Below, in pieces: positions 34,951 to 35,977 of a stretch of 35,977 nt of DNA. Both the position numbers and the translations under genes were made by a program. Position 1 is the first letter of the stretch. The number at the start of each line of letters is the position of its first letter. The notes below the pieces were generated by a model, which made no database searches, had not been told where the DNA came from, and saw only the letters and a list, made by a program, of their open reading frames with translations. Source of the DNA: an uncultured SAR86 cluster bacterium. Lineage in GTDB: Bacteria; Pseudomonadota; Gammaproteobacteria; Magnimaribacterales; D2472. The DNA lies in contig CALSQM010000013.1 in assembly GCA_943788515.1 (NCBI GenBank), forward strand, positions 1 through 35,977, in the 5' to 3' direction.

Positions 34951-35977
34951 CTATTGCTCTAGATTAGACAAACATAACTCATAAGCATCCATACCAGTAG
35001 TTGTTACATTAGCCTCAACTTCAAAACATTCCATTGAAATACTAGAATCTTTCCTTCCTTCATAGTAACGCCAACTTCCATTATAAAATTGCTGATAGTC
35101 ATTTTCATAAAGTAAGTAGTGGTTATCACTAAATTCGCTAATTATTGTTTTAACAGAAGCTAGGTCAAAAAATATACCTCCAAGCTCAGCTGGATCTCTT
35201 GAAAGAAAAATTCTTTCAAGGTCTTCATCAAAATAACTATTATTTTGATTACTCAGATCTATATTAAATATCTCTCTATCCTCATCAGTCTGTTCTGGAA
35301 TAAACATAACACCTCTTGATAGGGTGTCTTCTCTGTACCTTGTAAGTTCACTTGTTTCAGTAAATAGCCCAAAATCAATATGTCTGTATGGGTTGTCAGG
35401 ATCTGATTCGCTGTACTCAAAAGCTACCTTAGTATCGCCAAAAACAGGATCGACGCTAAATAAAAATTCTCTTATAGTAAAATTTGAGTTTAATTTAAGA
35501 TTTTCAAGGCTTAACTCAATCGCATTACCATTCTCATCCAATAATTGTCCTGATTGATTTGCTTCAATATCATAAAAGGAGTAAAAATAAGATTTCCTAT
35601 ATCCATCATCTAGAATTTCACCTTCTGTTTCTGAAATAATTGAAAATGCAGTTGATGTAAAGTCTTCCTGAGAAAGGATGATATCAATAAGTTTGTTGTC
35701 TAACTGAGTACTCATTTTTATATCGTATTCATTCTCAAGAATATTTGTTGCTTTATAAATCAGCTGTAAAAAGTTAACTATTAATTGACCATAGTCTTGC
35801 AGCTCTTGATTTTCTGAGGCTATAAAATCACTGTAAAAAAGCAAAGGATCAATATCAAATTTATTTTGTAAGTTTTGTAAAACAGTAGCTACTCTATCAA
35901 TAACTTTTAGCCCAATAGCATTTGATGTTTCATTACACCCATTAACATCCTCTATAACTTCATTGCCAATAGTATTT
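34951..35977 (-). CDS. Acidic protein of unknown function, 5' end outside window
   Basis: The frame is open from the window edge, so the start lies beyond 35977. The TTG at 35844 is an internal leucine codon. The visible 341 residues are strongly acidic, with no membrane helix in this part. The N-proximal part (NETSNAIGLKVIDRVATVLQ, LQDYGQLIVNFLQLIYKATN) is helical. The middle is beta-like, with blocks such as SELTRYREDTLSRGVMFIPE and NGSWRYYEGRKDSSISMECF. Two cysteines near the end (SMECFEVE, YELCLSN) and one near the edge (NGCNET) suggest an exported protein, perhaps a lipoprotein whose signal is off-window. I do not recognise the family. Confidence 0.75.
   Translation of the reverse strand, partial: NTIGNEVIEDVNGCNETSNAIGLKVIDRVATVLQNLQNKFDIDPLLFYSDFIASENQELQDYGQLIVNFLQLIYKATNILENEYDIKMSTQLDNKLIDIILSQEDFTSTAFSIISETEGEILDDGYRKSYFYSFYDIEANQSGQLLDENGNAIELSLENLKLNSNFTIREFLFSVDPVFGDTKVAFEYSESDPDNPYRHIDFGLFTETSELTRYREDTLSRGVMFIPEQTDEDREIFNIDLSNQNNSYFDEDLERIFLSRDPAELGGIFFDLASVKTIISEFSDNHYLLYENDYQQFYNGSWRYYEGRKDSSISMECFEVEANVTTTGMDAYELCLSNLEQ

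Noticed and set aside
35842-35844. TTG 35844 as the start of the last gene
   Set aside because: The frame is open to the window edge with protein-like sequence (VIDRVATVLQNL), so the gene begins outside the window.

Overview
The window is AT-rich chromosomal DNA (G+C about one third, judged by eye). It reads as a small-genome marine gammaproteobacterium, and my best guess is a SAR86-type lineage. That guess is inference. It rests on the run trxB / ftsK-lolA-crcB-serS, two large TonB-dependent receptors, short intergenic gaps, short versions of housekeeping proteins (FtsK 765 aa), and many lipid-handling enzymes. I see no tRNA, rRNA, CRISPR array, insertion sequence or prophage.

Layout. 1-1300: the 3' end of a CofE-type F420 gamma-glutamyl ligase, a small membrane protein and a glycerophosphodiester phosphodiesterase. 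1358-2470: a PlsC-type acyltransferase. 2458-6115 (minus strand): a nitrogen-acquisition block. A TorF-type outer-membrane protein, PII protein GlnK and an ammonium transporter form one transcription unit. It is followed by a terminator and then by a second, separately promoted ammonium transporter. Both units carry sequences that fit sigma-54 -24/-12 promoters. 6246-9078: a short-chain dehydrogenase, then trxB-acuI-small membrane protein (minus strand). 9148-13533: ftsK-lolA-crcB-serS, almost without gaps. 13626-19517: an Oar-like TonB receptor with a clear terminator, a 2OG-Fe(II) oxygenase coupled to a nucleoside transporter, and TspO behind a 47-aa membrane protein. 19559-22486: a FabH-like ketoacyl synthase and two alpha/beta hydrolases. 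22575-25238: an MGME1-like nuclease, homocysteine methyltransferase, peptidase E and a membrane protein, tightly packed. 25235-27490: a nitroreductase, a 51-aa membrane protein and a BCCT transporter. 27789-32473: a second TonB receptor and a TPR-sulfotransferase, with a dense run of frameshifts across their junction. 32540-35977: a MAPEG protein, small unknowns, an acyl-CoA dehydrogenase with palindromes upstream, and a partial protein of unknown function.

The best candidate for a coherent regulated system is the nitrogen block. It provides an outer-membrane pore, two inner-membrane Amt channels and their PII gate, under two sigma-54-like promoters that also share an identical 13-nt element. 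The most important warning for users is the indel-rich patch at about 28833-30560. It probably reflects poor consensus sequence rather than biology, and gene calls there should not be trusted.
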